In this document: positions 43,138 through 51,141 of the stretch, piece by piece | Position numbering within the stretch: position 1 is the first letter of the stretch | How the letters are laid out: each line of letters opens with the position of its first letter | Assembly (NCBI GenBank): GCA_050288165.1 | Contig: JBNKDG010000004.1 | Location: 186,001 to 250,000 of the forward strand | Reading direction: 5' to 3' | From: JAPHTQ01 sp050288165 | Lineage (GTDB): Bacteria; Pseudomonadota; Gammaproteobacteria; Thiohalomonadales; Thiohalomonadaceae | Length of the DNA: 64,000 bases | Program-made: the position numbers and the translations under genes | The notes under the pieces: model-generated | What the model was told of the DNA's origin: nothing | Database searches by the model: none | The model's input: the letters and a program-made list of their open reading frames with translations, nothing else

Positions 43138-44075
43138 GTTCATCTGTCACCAACCCGGCGCAATTCGGCAAGGTTGCCCTGCTGTTGGGTGGCATCTCAG
43201 CCGAGCGCGAGGTTTCGCTGAAGAGCGGCGCGACAGTGTTGGCGGCATTGCAGGCCCGGGGTGTCGATGCCCATGCGATTGATGTCGGTGCGGAGGTGAT
43301 GCAGCAGTTGCAGGCGGGCGGTTTCGATCGCTGCTTCATCATGCTGCACGGTCGCGGCGGTGAGGACGGCACCATGCAGGGGGCGCTGGAACTGCTCGGC
43401 CTGCCCTATACCGGCAGCGGTGTGCTGGCCTCATCGCTGGGTATGGACAAGTGGCGCAGCAAGCTGCTGTGGCAGTCGCTGGGATTGCCGGTGCCTGCCT
43501 GTGTTGTGCTGGACGGGAAGAGCGATTTTGCCGCGGTGGAACAGCAACTTGGTCTGCCGCTGTTCGTTAAACCGGCCCGCGAAGGTTCCAGCGTCGGCAT
43601 CAGCAAGGTGACCAAGCCTGGTGAACTGGCGGCGGCCTACGCCAAGGCGGTGGAACACGATTCGCTGGTGCTGGCGGAACAGTATCTCGGCGGCGGTGAA
43701 TACACCGTGGCGATCCTCGACGGTCAGCCTCTGCCGGTAGTGAAGATCGTGCCCAAGGCGGAGTTCTACGACTACGAGGCCAAGTATCTGGTCGATGACA
43801 CCGAGTACCAGTGTCCGGCCGACCTGACGGCGGAACAGACAGAGACGATGCAGCAACTGGCGCTTAAGGCATTCGACGCGCTGGGCTGTCGCGGCTGGGG
43901 ACGCATCGATGTGTTGCTGGACGATGCGGGTAAGGCCTACCTGCTGGAGGCCAATACCCTGCCGGGGATGACCGACCACAGTCTGGTGCCGATGGCGGCG
44001 CGGGCGGCGGGGATGACGATCGAGGATCTGGTTTGGCGGATCCTGGAGGGAAGCATGGTGAAGGCGAATGGCTAA
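43134..44075 (+). CDS. ddl: D-alanine--D-alanine ligase
   Basis: A 313-residue ATP-grasp ligase (DdlB type) that supplies D-Ala-D-Ala to MurF. N-terminal LLGGISAEREVSLKSG and HGRGGEDGTMQG signatures, ATP-grasp FVKPAREGSSVGISKV, and LEANTLPGMTDHSLVP near the end. Overlaps murB by four bases and ftsQ by eight. Confidence 0.97.
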   Translation: MSSSVTNPAQFGKVALLLGGISAEREVSLKSGATVLAALQARGVDAHAIDVGAEVMQQLQAGGFDRCFIMLHGRGGEDGTMQGALELLGLPYTGSGVLASSLGMDKWRSKLLWQSLGLPVPACVVLDGKSDFAAVEQQLGLPLFVKPAREGSSVGISKVTKPGELAAAYAKAVEHDSLVLAEQYLGGGEYTVAILDGQPLPVVKIVPKAEFYDYEAKYLVDDTEYQCPADLTAEQTETMQQLALKAFDALGCRGWGRIDVLLDDAGKAYLLEANTLPGMTDHSLVPMAARAAGMTIEDLVWRILEGSMVKANG

Positions 44076-44823
44076 ATCGCCCAAAGGTGCGACACGCCGC
44101 GTAGATGAAGTGCGCAAACCGCTGCCGCGCTGGCCGTTGGTGGTGCTGGCGGTTGCGGCAGCTGTGGCGGTGCTGGGCTGGTCGCTGGGGCACCTGGTCG
44201 ATCCGACAACCCTGCCGCTGACCACGATCCGCATCGAAAGTCCGCTGAAGCAGCTGACCCAGGACGATATTCGCAACGCGGTTCGGCCCTACGTGAAAGA
44301 GGGCTTCATGGCGGTGGATGTGGATGAGATTCGTAAGGGGCTGGAATCCCTGCCGTGGGTGGCCAGTGCCTCGGTGCGTCGTGAGTGGCCTGACCTGCTG
44401 GTGGTGCAGGTGGCGGAGCAGAAGGCGGTGGCCCGCTGGAGTAACGGCGGTCTGCTGAATGAACACGGTGAGGTGTTCGTTCCCACCGATATGCAGCCGT
44501 GGCAGAGCCTGCCGCTGCTGCGCGGTCCGGCACAGAGCGAAAAGATGGTGATGAAAGAGTATCAGGCGATGCAGGGAATGCTGGCGCCGCTGGGATTGCG
44601 GATATCGCATCTGACCATGAACGAGCGGCGCGCCTGGAGCCTGAATCTGGAAGGCGGTATGCAACTGCGTCTGGGACGTAACGATATGCATCCGCGGCTG
44701 CTGCGATTTGTGCGGGTCTTTGCCCGGGCGTTGCAGCCGCAGTTGAAAAAGATAGATAGCGTCGATTTGCGTTACACCAACGGCTTCGCTGTTCGCTGGA
44801 GTGATGGAAGCCAGGCGGCCTAG
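44068..44823 (+). CDS. ftsQ: Cell division protein FtsQ
   Basis: A 251-residue bitopic protein: basic cytoplasmic end, membrane helix (about 26-47), periplasmic POTRA domain (TTIRIESPLKQLTQDDIRNA to LLVVQVAEQ) and the FtsQ beta domain. It is the hub of FtsQLB. Identified by domain pattern and its place between ddl and ftsA. Confidence 0.95.
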   Translation: MAKSPKGATRRVDEVRKPLPRWPLVVLAVAAAVAVLGWSLGHLVDPTTLPLTTIRIESPLKQLTQDDIRNAVRPYVKEGFMAVDVDEIRKGLESLPWVASASVRREWPDLLVVQVAEQKAVARWSNGGLLNEHGEVFVPTDMQPWQSLPLLRGPAQSEKMVMKEYQAMQGMLAPLGLRISHLTMNERRAWSLNLEGGMQLRLGRNDMHPRLLRFVRVFARALQPQLKKIDSVDLRYTNGFAVRWSDGSQAA

Positions 44824-44841
44824 CCCGGAGGGAATGAGGAA

Positions 44842-46077
44842 ATGTCCAAAAAACTGGAAAAGAAATTGATCGTCGCATTAGACATCGGCACCTCCAAGGT
44901 GGTGGCGATTGTCGGCGAGATGAATATGGAAGGCGGTGTCGACATTATCGGCATCGGCTCCCATCCTTCGCGCGGCCTGAAGAAAGGGGTGGTGGTCAAC
45001 ATCGAGTCGACGGTGCAGTCGATCCAGCGCGCAGTGGAAGAGGCGGAACTGATGGCCGGTTGCCAGATCCACTCGGTCTACGCGGGCATCGCCGGTAGCC
45101 ACATCAAGAGCCTCAATTCCCATGGCATTGTCGCCATTCGCGAGAAAGAGGTGACTCACGGCGATATGGACCGGGTGATCGATGCGGCGCGCGCGGTGGC
45201 GATTCCGGCGGACCAGCAGATCCTCCACGTGCTGCCGCAGGAGTTCATCATCGATAACCAGGAAGGGATCCGCGAGCCGGTCGGCATGTCCGGTGTGCGC
45301 CTCGAAGCGAAGGTGCATCTGGTGACCGGCGCGGTGAGTGCGGCGCAGAACATCATCAAGTGTGTACGTCGCTGCGGTCTGGACGTGGACGACATCATCC
45401 TGGAGCAACTGGCCTCCAGCTACGCGGTACTTAGCGAGGACGAAAAGGAACTGGGCGTCTGTCTGGTCGACATCGGCGGCGGCACCACCGACATCGCCGT
45501 GTTCAGCGAAGGGGCGATTCGTCACACCGCAGTGATCCCCATCGCCGGTGATCAGGTGACCAACGACATCGCAGTGGCGATGCGTACCCCGACCCAGAAC
45601 GCCGAAGAGATCAAGATCAAGTATGCCTGTGCCCTGACCCAACTGGCCAATGCAGACGAGACCATCGAGGTGCCCAGTGTGGGCGAGCGTCCGCCGCGGC
45701 GTCTGGCACGTCAGACTCTGGCGGAGGTGGTCGAGCCTCGTTACGAAGAGCTGTTCACCCTGGTTCAGGCGGAACTGCGTCGCAGCGGCTTCGAGGATAT
45801 CTGCGCGGCGGGCATCGTGCTGACCGGTGGTACCTCGAAGATGGAAGGGGCGGTCGAACTGGCGGAAGAGATCTTCCATATGCCGGTACGTCTCGGTGTG
45901 CCGCAGGGGGTCAGTGGGTTGGTCGATGTGGTGCGTAATCCGATTTATGCCACCGGCGTCGGTCTGCTGCTATTTGGGCAGCACAACCGTGGGCCGGGGC
46001 TGAGTGAATTTAGCGGGCAGGGCGGTATGAAGAGCGTCATGCAGCGCATGAAGAGCTGGTTTCAGGGAAATTTCTAA
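44842..46077 (+). CDS. ftsA: Cell division protein FtsA
   Basis: A 411-residue actin-like ATPase that ties FtsZ to the membrane. Phosphate loops ALDIGTSKVVAIVGE and VDIGGGTTDIAVFSEGA, the SHUT-domain region, and a C-terminal amphipathic helix (MKSVMQRMKSWFQG) for membrane binding. 18 bases after ftsQ, with GAGGGAATGAGG before the ATG. Confidence 0.97.
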   Translation: MSKKLEKKLIVALDIGTSKVVAIVGEMNMEGGVDIIGIGSHPSRGLKKGVVVNIESTVQSIQRAVEEAELMAGCQIHSVYAGIAGSHIKSLNSHGIVAIREKEVTHGDMDRVIDAARAVAIPADQQILHVLPQEFIIDNQEGIREPVGMSGVRLEAKVHLVTGAVSAAQNIIKCVRRCGLDVDDIILEQLASSYAVLSEDEKELGVCLVDIGGGTTDIAVFSEGAIRHTAVIPIAGDQVTNDIAVAMRTPTQNAEEIKIKYACALTQLANADETIEVPSVGERPPRRLARQTLAEVVEPRYEELFTLVQAELRRSGFEDICAAGIVLTGGTSKMEGAVELAEEIFHMPVRLGVPQGVSGLVDVVRNPIYATGVGLLLFGQHNRGPGLSEFSGQGGMKSVMQRMKSWFQGNF

Positions 46078-46125
46078 ACAATTTTTGTGGGCGGGGCGAC
46101 CCGTCGGAGAGAGAGGAGGTGTTGT

Positions 46126-47265
46126 ATGTTTGAACTGATGGATAGTAAAGGCCAAAGTGCTGTAATCAAGGTGGTCGGTGTTGGCGGCGGTGGCGGCAAT
46201 GCCGTTGAGCACATGGTCTGCGCATCGATTGAAGGCGTCGATTTTATCTGCGCCAATACCGATGCCCAGGCTCTGGAGCGAGCGTCGAGCAAGACCGTGA
46301 TCCAGATCGGAACCCATATCACCAAGGGTCTCGGTGCGGGCGCCAATCCGGACATCGGCCGTCAGGCGGCGATGGAGGATCGGGATCGTATCGAAGAGGC
46401 GCTTTCCGGTGCCGATATGGTGTTCATCACCGCAGGCATGGGTGGCGGTACCGGTACCGGCGGTGCGCCTATCGTTGCCCAGGTAGCCAAGGAGATGGGG
46501 ATTCTGACCGTCGCCGTGGTCACCAAGCCGTTCCCCTTCGAGGGCAACAAACGGATGAAGGTGGCCGATGACGGGATCGCCGAGCTGAAGAAATACGTCG
46601 ATTCTCTGATCACCATTCCTAACGAGAAGCTGCTGACCGTACTGGGCAAGCAGGTGACCCTGCTGGACGCCTTCAAGGCGGCCAACAACGTCCTGTTGGG
46701 TGCGGTACAGGGGATCGCCGAGCTGATTACCCGTCCAGGCCTGATCAACGTCGACTTTGCCGACGTGCGGACCGTGATGTCAGAAATGGGTATGGCGATG
46801 ATGGGAACCGGTATCGCATCCGGCGAGGATCGTGCCCGCGAAGCCGCCGAAAGCGCCGTTGCCAGTCCACTGCTGGAGGATGTGGATCTCTCCGGTGCCC
46901 GCGGCATCCTGGTTAACGTCACTGCCGGCCTGGATATGGCCATCGGCGAGTTCGAGGAGGTGGGTAATACCATCAAGCAGTTCGCCTCCGACAACGCAAC
47001 CGTGGTGGTCGGTACCGTCATCGATCCTGAGATGCACGATGAGCTACGTGTGACCGTCGTCGCAACTGGCCTGGGCCGGGGTGCGGAGTCTGTCGCAGAA
47101 CAGCCGGTTAAATTGGTAGTTAATAAACAAAAGCACGATGTTGACTACGACCGACCGACTGTATTGCGGAACAAGGCGGGCCATGGGGATGTCACAGAGA
47201 AGGCGGCTGATAACAGTATGGAATATCTGGATATTCCAGCATTCCTGCGCCGTCAGGCAGACTAA
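46126..47265 (+). CDS. ftsZ: Cell division protein FtsZ
   Basis: A 379-residue tubulin-like GTPase that forms the division ring. GTP-binding GGGTGTGGAPIVAQVAKE, the T7-loop NVDFADVRTVM, and the conserved C-terminal tail LDIPAFLRRQAD that binds FtsA, ZipA and ZapD (zapD is at 56.7 kb). The ATG at 46126 follows a strong GAGAGGAGG site. Confidence 0.98.
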   Translation: MFELMDSKGQSAVIKVVGVGGGGGNAVEHMVCASIEGVDFICANTDAQALERASSKTVIQIGTHITKGLGAGANPDIGRQAAMEDRDRIEEALSGADMVFITAGMGGGTGTGGAPIVAQVAKEMGILTVAVVTKPFPFEGNKRMKVADDGIAELKKYVDSLITIPNEKLLTVLGKQVTLLDAFKAANNVLLGAVQGIAELITRPGLINVDFADVRTVMSEMGMAMMGTGIASGEDRAREAAESAVASPLLEDVDLSGARGILVNVTAGLDMAIGEFEEVGNTIKQFASDNATVVVGTVIDPEMHDELRVTVVATGLGRGAESVAEQPVKLVVNKQKHDVDYDRPTVLRNKAGHGDVTEKAADNSMEYLDIPAFLRRQAD

Positions 47266-47266
47266 T

Positions 47267-47287
47267 CCCGCCCTCGGGCGGGGTTGT
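47267..47287 (+). terminator. Hairpin after ftsZ
   Basis: CCCGCCC and GGGCGGG pair directly after the ftsZ stop, followed by GTTGTTAC. The U tract is poor, so it may be a partial terminator or attenuator; lpxC begins 107 bases later with a possible -10 TACTAT near 47334 of its own. Confidence 0.5.
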
Positions 47288-47393
47288 TACGAATTGTGAA
47301 TCCATTCACTAGGCAGGGGTAATCCCTCTGTGGTACTATGCCCGTCCGATTGTGGGGCAGTGTGCCTGAAAATTCAGGGGTTTAAGGGATCAG

Positions 47394-48305
47394 ATGATTC
47401 GCCAACGAACACTTAAAAATGTTATTCGCGCCACCGGTGTAGGTTTACATACCGGTGAGAAAGTCTATTTGACCCTGCGCCCTGCTCCTGTTGATGCCGG
47501 GATTATCTTCCGTCGTATCGATCTCGATCCGGTGGTTGAAGTCCAGGCCAAAGCGGAAAATGTGGGTGAAACCACTCTCTCCTCAACGCTGGCTGATGGT
47601 GATGTACGCATTTCCACCGTTGAACACCTCCTTTCCGCGATGGCCGGGCTCGGCATCGACAATGCCTACGTTGATCTCAGCGCTGCTGAAGTGCCGATCA
47701 TGGATGGTAGTGCGGGACCGTTCGTTTTCCTGATTCAGTCTGCCGGTATCGTTGAGCAGAACGCCCCTAAGCGCTTCATTCGTATCAAGAAAACCGTACG
47801 CGTCGAAGATGGTGACAAGTGGGTACAATTTGAGCCGTTTAGCGGTTTCAAAGTCTCTCTTTCCATCGACTTCGATAATCCGGTCTTCACCTGCCGCAGT
47901 CAGAAAGCAGAAATCGATTTCTCTACCATCTCCTTCGTCAAGGAAGTGAGCCGTGCGCGGACCTTTGGCTTTATGAGCCAACTGGAATCACTGCGCGCAC
48001 GCAATCTCGCACTGGGTGGAAGCCTGGATAATGCTATCGTTGTTGATGACTACCGTATTCTGAATGAAGATGGTCTGCGCTACGACGATGAGTTCGTCAA
48101 GCACAAGGTGCTAGATGCCATCGGTGACCTCTATCTTCTGGGCCATAGCCTGATTGGCGCATTTAGCGGCCACAAGTCTGGCCATGCCATGAACAATCAA
48201 CTGTTGCGTACTCTGTTGGCCAATGAGGATGCATGGGAGCTGGTGACCTTCGAGGACCCGAAGGAAGCGCCTATCTCTTACATGCAGCCGGTGGCAGCAG
48301 GATAA
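47394..48305 (+). CDS. lpxC: UDP-3-O-acyl-N-acetylglucosamine deacetylase
   Basis: A 303-residue zinc deacetylase, the committed step of lipid A synthesis. Zinc ligands lie in VEHLLSAMAGLG and KHKVLDAIGDLYLLG, with the MDGSAGPF substrate block and the C-terminal SGHKSGHAMNNQLL. Ribosome site AAGGGA. It closes the division cluster as in E. coli. Confidence 0.97.
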   Translation: MIRQRTLKNVIRATGVGLHTGEKVYLTLRPAPVDAGIIFRRIDLDPVVEVQAKAENVGETTLSSTLADGDVRISTVEHLLSAMAGLGIDNAYVDLSAAEVPIMDGSAGPFVFLIQSAGIVEQNAPKRFIRIKKTVRVEDGDKWVQFEPFSGFKVSLSIDFDNPVFTCRSQKAEIDFSTISFVKEVSRARTFGFMSQLESLRARNLALGGSLDNAIVVDDYRILNEDGLRYDDEFVKHKVLDAIGDLYLLGHSLIGAFSGHKSGHAMNNQLLRTLLANEDAWELVTFEDPKEAPISYMQPVAAG

Positions 48306-48313
48306 GAGTGAGT

Positions 48314-48355
48314 AAAACGGTCAGGTAATAAACTATCTGGCCGTTTTTCTTTTTG
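48314..48355. terminator. Bidirectional terminator between lpxC and the dciA-like gene
   Basis: AAAACGGTCAG (48314-48324) pairs with CTGGCCGTTTT (48337-48347) and is followed by a T-rich run. It lies between the convergent genes, and its right side covers the last codons of the minus-strand gene. Confidence 0.75.
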
Positions 48356-48791
48356 CCAGGTGTTTCAGGGCAGAACTGAGTTGTGGGTCGCTGATACCCT
48401 CTGCACACTGGCTGATACATTCCGATGCGCTTTCTGACATGGAGGCGCGTCTTACGGGGTGGGAGGTGTCTCCTGATGAGGCGGGCGGGGTGATGATGAC
48501 ATGCACAGTGTCAATCCTGTTTAGCCGTTTCTCCCCTTTGAGTTGTTGGATGAGTTGTGGAGCCATGTAGCGTAGACGTGTGGCCCAGGCTGAGGAATCG
48601 GCGGCAAGGATCAGGGTATTTTCCCGGATGTTTGCCAACTGGCAGTGAGAGGCCAGTTCGGTTCCCAACAGTTCGCCGAGCAGGACGTTGAGTCCATGGA
48701 GTTGCCGGCCGCGACGAATGAGTCCGTCCAGAGAATCGCTTTTCTGGCCGGTGAATAGTTCGGGCAATGTTCGTGGTTTGTTGATTGGCAT
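48333..48791 (-). CDS. dciA: DUF721-family protein, DciA-like helicase loader
   Basis: A 152-residue protein with the DUF721 fold region near residues 20-100: LGELLGTELASHCQLANIRENTLILAADSSAWATRL is read across 33-70 in parts, with the conserved tryptophan of SSAWATRLR. DciA loads the replicative helicase in bacteria that lack DnaC; presence near lpxC/secA is known from Pseudomonas and relatives. The C-terminal third is low-complexity and charged. ATG at 48791 (MPINKPRTL) is preferred to one 11 codons upstream. Divergent from the M23 peptidase gene. Confidence 0.82.
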   Translation of the reverse strand: MPINKPRTLPELFTGQKSDSLDGLIRRGRQLHGLNVLLGELLGTELASHCQLANIRENTLILAADSSAWATRLRYMAPQLIQQLKGEKRLNRIDTVHVIITPPASSGDTSHPVRRASMSESASECISQCAEGISDPQLSSALKHLAKRKTAR

Positions 48792-48845
48792 CCCGCTATG
48801 GTACAAACTGTTGTTATGCAACACAAAATGATGGGCAGAGTATAG

Positions 48846-49772
48846 ATGAACGTACTACTGGTATCCAAACGTCTTGGGGGCTCCGGCTGCCTGAGCCTTG
48901 ATCGGGGGAAAATCGTCGCGATTGCCGCGGTGGTTTTCATCGCCCTGCCTGTATTGGCGTTGTATAGCGGCTATCAACTGGGTCGTAAGGATGCGCCGGT
49001 AGATCCACTGGCACTGGCTGAAGCGGTCAACGCTGAGCTGGATAAGCAGCAAGGTGAAATTTCCGAAGCCAAGCGTGTCGCGGAAGAAAATCTGAATGCC
49101 CTGACCCTGCGTCTTGGCAAAATGCAGGCGCACGTGATTCGCCTGGATGCGCTGGGTCAGCGTCTGACCCGTAGCGCGGGTCTGGATAGCGGCGAGTTCG
49201 ATTTCACCACACCGCCTGCACAGGGCGGTCCGGAAGAAGCTGCTACTGGCACCACCATTAAAGTGGATGATTTCATGGCGCAGCTGAATGAACTATCCAA
49301 GCAGCTGGATGACCGTGACAAGCAGCTGAGCGTGCTGGAATCGATGATTATGAATCGCAACCTGCAGGCGGAAGTGCTTCCTGCCGGTCGTCCTATTGCC
49401 AAAGGCTGGCAGTCCTCCGCATATGGCACTCGCAACGATCCCTTTACTGGTAAGCCCGAGTTTCACAAAGGGGTGGATCTGGCTGGAAAGGACGGTAGTG
49501 AAATCATGTCGGTTGCCGCTGGCGTTGTGACCTGGTCGGGCAAACGTTATGGCTACGGCAACATGGTTGAGATCAACCATGGCAATGGCTATGTCACACG
49601 CTATGGGCATTGCAAGGAAACGACGGTTAAAGTGGGCGATACCATTAAAAAGGGGCAGCTCATCGCCAGGATGGGATCTACAGGGCGTTCCACCGGTCCG
49701 CACGTACACTTTGAAGTCTGGGTAAATGGACGGACGGTTGATCCGAGCAAATATCTTTACGCGTCAAATTGA
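48846..49772 (+). CDS. Membrane-anchored M23-family peptidase (LytM domain)
   Basis: A 308-residue protein: N-terminal membrane helix (about 24-44), a coiled coil (about 60-165) and a C-terminal M23 domain. Zinc ligands are in EFHKGVDLAG and GPHVHFEVWVNG, with the second-shell YVTRYGH block. With the full H-x3-D and H-x-H pattern it should be an active peptidoglycan endopeptidase. In Pseudomonas a similar gene lies between lpxC/DUF721 and secA. It stands where secM is found in enterics. Confidence 0.9.
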   Translation: MNVLLVSKRLGGSGCLSLDRGKIVAIAAVVFIALPVLALYSGYQLGRKDAPVDPLALAEAVNAELDKQQGEISEAKRVAEENLNALTLRLGKMQAHVIRLDALGQRLTRSAGLDSGEFDFTTPPAQGGPEEAATGTTIKVDDFMAQLNELSKQLDDRDKQLSVLESMIMNRNLQAEVLPAGRPIAKGWQSSAYGTRNDPFTGKPEFHKGVDLAGKDGSEIMSVAAGVVTWSGKRYGYGNMVEINHGNGYVTRYGHCKETTVKVGDTIKKGQLIARMGSTGRSTGPHVHFEVWVNGRTVDPSKYLYASN

Positions 49773-49818
49773 TCGTTCAATTTCCTGGATGTATAGCTCC
49801 CACATGAGGAGCAAACAG

Positions 49819-49849
49819 GCCGCATCTGCTGGATGCGGCTTTGTTGTTT
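49819..49849 (+). terminator. Rho-independent terminator after the M23 peptidase
   Basis: GCCGCATC (49819-49826) pairs with GATGCGGC (49832-49839) around TGCTG, followed by TTTGTTGTTT. Confidence 0.85.
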
Positions 49850-49885
49850 CATAAGCCCTGCTTGTTAAGCGGTCCAGTGGACAGT

Positions 49886-51085
49886 ATGTCATTTAGAATT
49901 AATAAATCGGGTCCAAAACAGAATCTAACCCTGTCAGGTACGCGCTACTCTGCCCGGGGTGTTGCGCTTTGCCTCTCATTTTTCCTTGCAGCTTGCTCCA
50001 GTAATCCGATGCGTGAGCAGTCGACAGGTGCTGATGCGGATGTCAAACAGGGTCTTCGCGTTGCTGCTGTCGGCGACATTATGCTGGGTAGTGACTTTCC
50101 ACAGAATCTCCTGCCAGAGAGTAACCTGCACCTGCTAGAGGCGATGACGGATGAACTGCAGCAGGCCGATATCGCATTTGGAAATCTTGAAGGGACATTG
50201 CTGGACGGGGGGGAGCCGGAAAAGCAATGCTCTAGTGTTAATAGCTGCTATGTCTTTCGCACCCCCACCCGTTTTGTCGCTCAACTAAAAAATGCCGGTT
50301 TTGACGTACTCAGTCTGGCTAATAATCATGCACGTGATTTTGGTGAAATGGGCCGTGATAGCACCATGGCAACATTGCGTGACGCGGGTATCGCCCATAC
50401 GGGAAGGGATGGGGATGTCGCTATCATTCAGGCCAGGGGGCAAACCGTTGCAGTAATCGCTTTTGCACCATTTAAAGGTGCAAACGATATGCTGGACATT
50501 GATCGCTCAAGGGAGCAGATCCAGCAGCTTTCCAGTAAGTATGACATCGTTATTGTTTCATTCCATGGTGGCGCTGAAGGTGGCGACAGGATGCATGTTC
50601 CTCTCGGCCATGAATTCTTCCATGGCGAGGACCGCGGTGACGTCGTTGAATTTGCTCATGGTGCCGTAGATGCTGGCGCCGACCTGGTTATTGGACACGG
50701 ACCGCATGTGCCACGTGCCCTGGAGCTATATCAGGAGCGACTGATCGCGTATAGCCTGGGAAATTTTGCCACTCACTGGGGTATCAATATCCGTGACTAT
50801 AATGGTATCGCACCGCTGCTTGTGGCCGATATCGATGGAAATGGACGTTTCAAAAGTGGCAAGATTATTTCTGCCAAGCAGAGTCGTGAGTATGGTACTC
50901 AGCCAGATGCTGAGCACAACGCTGCACGTGTTATCGCCGAACTCACCCAAGTTGATTTTCCACATACACCGCTATTGATAGACCAACGCGGTGCCATAAG
51001 TACCATTACGCCATCTCTGGCATCTGGTTCATCACCCGGGAAAGATAATGCGCAGGGGAAATTCCCTCTCGCCAAGAATGAGTAG
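49886..51085 (+). CDS. CapA-family lipoprotein (poly-gamma-glutamate-type phosphoesterase fold)
   Basis: A 399-residue protein with an N-terminal signal and lipobox LAAC (Cys about 36), then a calcineurin-like metallophosphoesterase domain of the CapA/PgsA kind: AAVGDIMLGSDFP, FGNLEGTL, LSLANNHARDFG, IVSFHGGAEG and VIGHGPHVPRALEL. CapA is needed for poly-gamma-glutamate capsule in bacilli; no capBC is nearby, so that product should not be assumed. The start is uncertain. It sits between the M23 peptidase and secA, has its own upstream terminator, and begins the AT-richer stretch. Confidence 0.85.
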   Translation: MSFRINKSGPKQNLTLSGTRYSARGVALCLSFFLAACSSNPMREQSTGADADVKQGLRVAAVGDIMLGSDFPQNLLPESNLHLLEAMTDELQQADIAFGNLEGTLLDGGEPEKQCSSVNSCYVFRTPTRFVAQLKNAGFDVLSLANNHARDFGEMGRDSTMATLRDAGIAHTGRDGDVAIIQARGQTVAVIAFAPFKGANDMLDIDRSREQIQQLSSKYDIVIVSFHGGAEGGDRMHVPLGHEFFHGEDRGDVVEFAHGAVDAGADLVIGHGPHVPRALELYQERLIAYSLGNFATHWGINIRDYNGIAPLLVADIDGNGRFKSGKIISAKQSREYGTQPDAEHNAARVIAELTQVDFPHTPLLIDQRGAISTITPSLASGSSPGKDNAQGKFPLAKNE

Positions 51086-51141
51086 TCTGCTGTTATTGCA
51101 GTACTCTGAACAATCAATAAGACCCGGTAAGGCAGAACACT

